A stretch of DNA of 64,000 nucleotides from Elysia crispata. Its lineage: Eukaryota > Mollusca > Gastropoda > Plakobranchidae. Every line of letters starts with the position of its first letter. Positions within the stretch are counted from its first letter, which is position 1. The stretch spans positions 839,001 through 903,000 of the forward strand of contig JAWDGP010001472.1 of NCBI GenBank assembly GCA_033675545.1, read 5' to 3'. The notes under the pieces are model-generated. The model did not search any database and was not told the origin of the DNA. It saw only the letters and a program-made list of their open reading frames with translations. This document shows positions 61,042-64,000 of this stretch, piece by piece. Both the position numbers and the translations under genes were made by a program.

Positions 61042-64000
61042 ACCCACACACACTCCGTTTTACCGACCCATAATGCCTAAAAAACGCACTTAACACCTTT
61101 TTCTTAAAATTACTTTTTTTTCCTCTCTACTTTTTCTCCTTACCCCCGAAAAACTTCCTAATCATCTTTTCCGGCAAACTAACGACCAAAATGGTCAAAA
61201 AACTCCCTAAAGGAGAAAAAAAAATTTTTCTGTTTTTTTATAAATTATTTCCCATTTTCTCTCTCCCCTTACGGAAAAAAACAAAACCACTTACTTTTTC
61301 CGCCCTTTTTATCACCGGAAATAGGAAAACCGCAAGGGAAAACGTCCAATCAGACATTTTTTTTTCTTTTTTTTTTTTTGACTTTTTTGCACCCTACCGC
61401 TCCTCGTAATCGGAAAAATTACCACTTACCTTTTTTTTCGAAACTCCGACTTAAAGTGCCCTAAAATGCCGCTAAGCGCGCTCAAGTTTCATTTTTTACA
61501 AATTACCTTTTTTCCGCCGTTATTACGCGAACACATACACCTAGTTACACACACTCCGTTTTTCCTACCCATAATGCCTAAAAAACGCGCTTAACACCTC
61601 TTTCTTAAAATTACTTTTTTTTCCTCTCTACTCCTTCTCCTTACCCCCGAAACACTTCCTAATAATCTTTTCCGGCAAACTAACGACCAAAAATGGTGAA
61701 AAAGCTCCCTAAAGGAGAAAAAAAATTTTCTTTTTTTTATGATTTAATTCACATTTCCCTTACGGAAAAAAACAAAACCATTTACTTTTTCCGCCCTTTT
61801 TATGATTGGAAATAGGAAAATCGCAAGGAAAAACGTCCCATAAAAAATTTTTGTTTTTTTTCATTTTTTTAGTTTTTTGCATCCAACCGTTCCTCGTAAT
61901 CGGAAAAATTATCACGTACCTTTTTTTTGGAAATTCCGACTTAAAGTGCCAAAAACTGATGCTAAGGGTGAGCAAGTTTCTTTTTTTCTAAATTACTTTT
62001 TTTCCGCCGTGATTACGCGAACACATACACCTACCCACACACACTCTGTTTTTCCGACCCATAATGCCTAAAAAACGCGCTTAACACCTTTTTCTTAAAA
62101 TTACTTTTCTTTTGCTTTCTACTCCTTCTCCTTACCCCCGAAAAACTTCCTAATCATCTTTTCCGGCAAACTAACGACCAAAAATGGTCAAAAAACTCCC
62201 TAAAGGGGAAAAAAATTTTTCTTTTTTTTTATAATTTATTTCACATTTTCCCTCTCCCCTTACGGAAAAAAACAAAACCACTTACTTTTTCCGCCCTTTT
62301 TATCACCGGAAATAGAAAAACCGCAAGAGAAAAGGTCCCATGATAAATTTTTTTTCAGTACTTTTTTTTTTTGACTTTTTTGCACCTACCGCTCCTCTTA
62401 ATCGGAAAACTTACCACTTACCTTTTTTTTCGAAATTCCGAATTAAAGTGCCCTAAAATGCCGCAAAGCGCGCTCAAGTTTCATTTTTTACAAATTACCT
62501 TTTTTCCGACGTGATTACGCGAACACATACACCTCCTCAAACACAATCCGTTTTTCCTACCCATAATGCCTAAAAAACGCGCTAAAACATCTTTTTCTTA
62601 AAATTACTTCTTTTTTTTCTCTCTACTCCTTCTCCTGAACCCCAAAACACTCCATAATCACCTTTTCCGGCAAACGAACGACCAAAAATAGTGAAAAAGC
62701 TCCCGAAAGGAGAAAAAAATTTTTTTTTTTTATTTTATAGTTTATTTCATATTTTCCCTCTCCCCTTACGGAAAAAAACAAAACCACTTACTTTTTCCGC
62801 TTTTTTTGTGACAGGAAATAGGAAAACCGCAAGGGAAAACGTCCCATAAGAAATGTTTTCTTCTTCTATTTTTAAGACTTTTTTGCACCCTACCGCTCCT
62901 CGTAATCGGAAAAATTACCACTTAACTTTTTTTTCGAAATTCCGACTTAAAGTGCCCTAAAATGCCGCTAAGCGCGCTCAAGTTTCATTTTTTGAAAATT
63001 ACCTTTTTTCCGCCGTTATTACGCGAACACATACACCTAGTTACACACACTCCGTTTTTGCTACCCATAATGCATAAAAAACGCGCTTAACACCTTTTCT
63101 TTAAATTACTTTTTTTTTGCTCTCTACTCCTTCTCCTTAACCCCGAAACACTTCCTAATCACCTTTTCCGGCAAAATAACGACCAAAAAGAGTGAAAAAG
63201 CTCCTGAAAGGAGAAGAAAATTTTTTTTTTTCATATTTTATTTCACATTCTCCCTCACCTTACGGAAAAAAACAAAAGCTCTTACTTTTTCCGCCCTTTT
63301 TATTACCGTAAATAGTAAAACCGCAAGTGAAAACGTCCCATGAAAAAATTTCTTTTTTTTTTTTTCAATTTTTTGCATGCTACCGGTCCTCCTTTTTGGA
63401 AAAATTACCACTTACCTTTTTTTTCGAAATTCCGATTTCAAGTACCGTAAAATGCCGCTAAGCGCGCTGAAGTTTCATTTTTTACAAATTACCTTTTTTC
63501 CTATGTGATTAGGCGAACACATACCTCCTACCCAATCACACTCCGTTTTTCCTACCCATAATGCCTAAAAAACGCGCTTAACACCTTTTTCTTAAAATTA
63601 CTTTTTTTTCCTTTCTACTCCTTCTCCTTAACCCCGAAACATTTCTTAATCACCTTTTCCAGCAAACGAACGACCAAAAATAGTTAAAAAGCTATCAAAA
63701 CGAGAAAATTTTTTTTTCCTTTTTTTTATAATTTATTTCACATTTTCCCTCCCCCCTTACGGAAAAAAACAAAACCTCTTAATTTGCCCCCTTTTATCAC
63801 CGGAAATAGGGAAACCGCAAGGCAAAACGTCCCATAAAAAATTTGTCTTTTTTTTTTTTTTTTGTAGTTTTTTTGCATCCTACCGCTTCTCATAGTCGGA
63901 AAAATTACCATTTACTTTTTTTTTCGAAATTTCGACTTAATGTGCCCTAAAATGCCGCTAAGCGCGCTCAAGTTTCATTTCTTAAAAATAACCTTTTTTC
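61042..64000. repeat. Satellite array, unit about 498 bp
   Basis: Five full units and a sixth partial one, with landmark CACTCCGTTTTNC(C/G)(T/G)ACCCATAATG at 61,051, 61,552, 62,042, 62,542, 63,048 and 63,539 (spacings 501, 490, 500, 506, 491). Other landmarks are CCTAAAAAACGCGCTTAACA, CTTTTCCGGCAAAC, ATGCCGCTAAGCGCGCTCAA and ATTACGCGAACACATACACC. Units are diverged by poly-T/A length and point changes. It is transcriptionally featureless, with no ORF. The array starts at the element's right end and runs off the window. Confidence 0.95.

Noticed and set aside
44927..61047. 6-bp target-site duplication expected for a Polinton
   Set aside because: AGACTA (left) and ACCCAC (right) do not match, and shifting the boundary by a few bases gives no match either.

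Overview
This is nuclear DNA of an invertebrate animal, most likely a mollusc (that level is a guess from repeat style: AT-rich host DNA, long GA/CT and AT microsatellites, abundant TCTAGATC and TAGGCCTA words). It holds the 5' end of one spliced host gene, many degraded mobile elements, and one large virus-like mobile element of clearly higher GC content.

Left part (about 1-14,800): five consecutive minus-strand exons of the mismatch-repair gene MSH2 (ATG at 14,739; coding exons 14,706-14,739, 13,649-13,698, 5,300-5,335, 4,899-4,983 and 1,936-2,081). They join in phase to 117 codons of the MutS N-terminal domain; the rest of the gene is not found in the window. The introns are full of repeats: a 5'-truncated non-LTR retrotransposon with an 11-bp target duplication, an older reverse-transcriptase relic, and two inverted-repeat elements with Penelope-like, hammerhead-like sequence.

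Middle (about 14,800-44,900): no host gene that I can recognise. It holds a decayed Ty3/gypsy-type gag-protease region (about 19.7-21.1 kb), dispersed and tandem repeats, minisatellites (43-bp at 35.7 kb, 84-bp at 41.5 kb), a CpG-richer stretch with CCAAT and CRE-type sites (28.1 kb), a near-perfect 31-bp hairpin (30.6 kb) and a 3' fragment of a Penelope-like element with a GIY-YIG domain (43.1-43.8 kb).

Right part (44,933-61,041): a 16.1-kb Polinton/Maverick-like element bounded by 244-bp terminal inverted repeats that differ at about 3 positions. It carries a virion module (double-jelly-roll major capsid protein of the F54H12.2-like type, A32-type packaging ATPase, penton-like minor capsid candidate, trimeric-fibre-like protein, several small membrane proteins, one with PTAP and LYPEL motifs), a retroviral-type DDE integrase (F54H12.3-like), and one 1,252-codon protein that joins a family B DNA polymerase, an SF1 helicase and an HNH nuclease. 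Capsid, ATPase and polymerase frames are open, but the integrase C-terminus, a 1.4-kb membrane-protein gene, a tail-membrane gene and a Cys-rich gene have frame breaks, so this copy looks recently inserted and just beginning to decay (or carries assembly indels). No cysteine protease gene typical of Polintons was found. The element ends exactly against a tandem satellite of about 498-bp units that runs to the window end; the left flank is not satellite and no 6-bp target duplication is seen.
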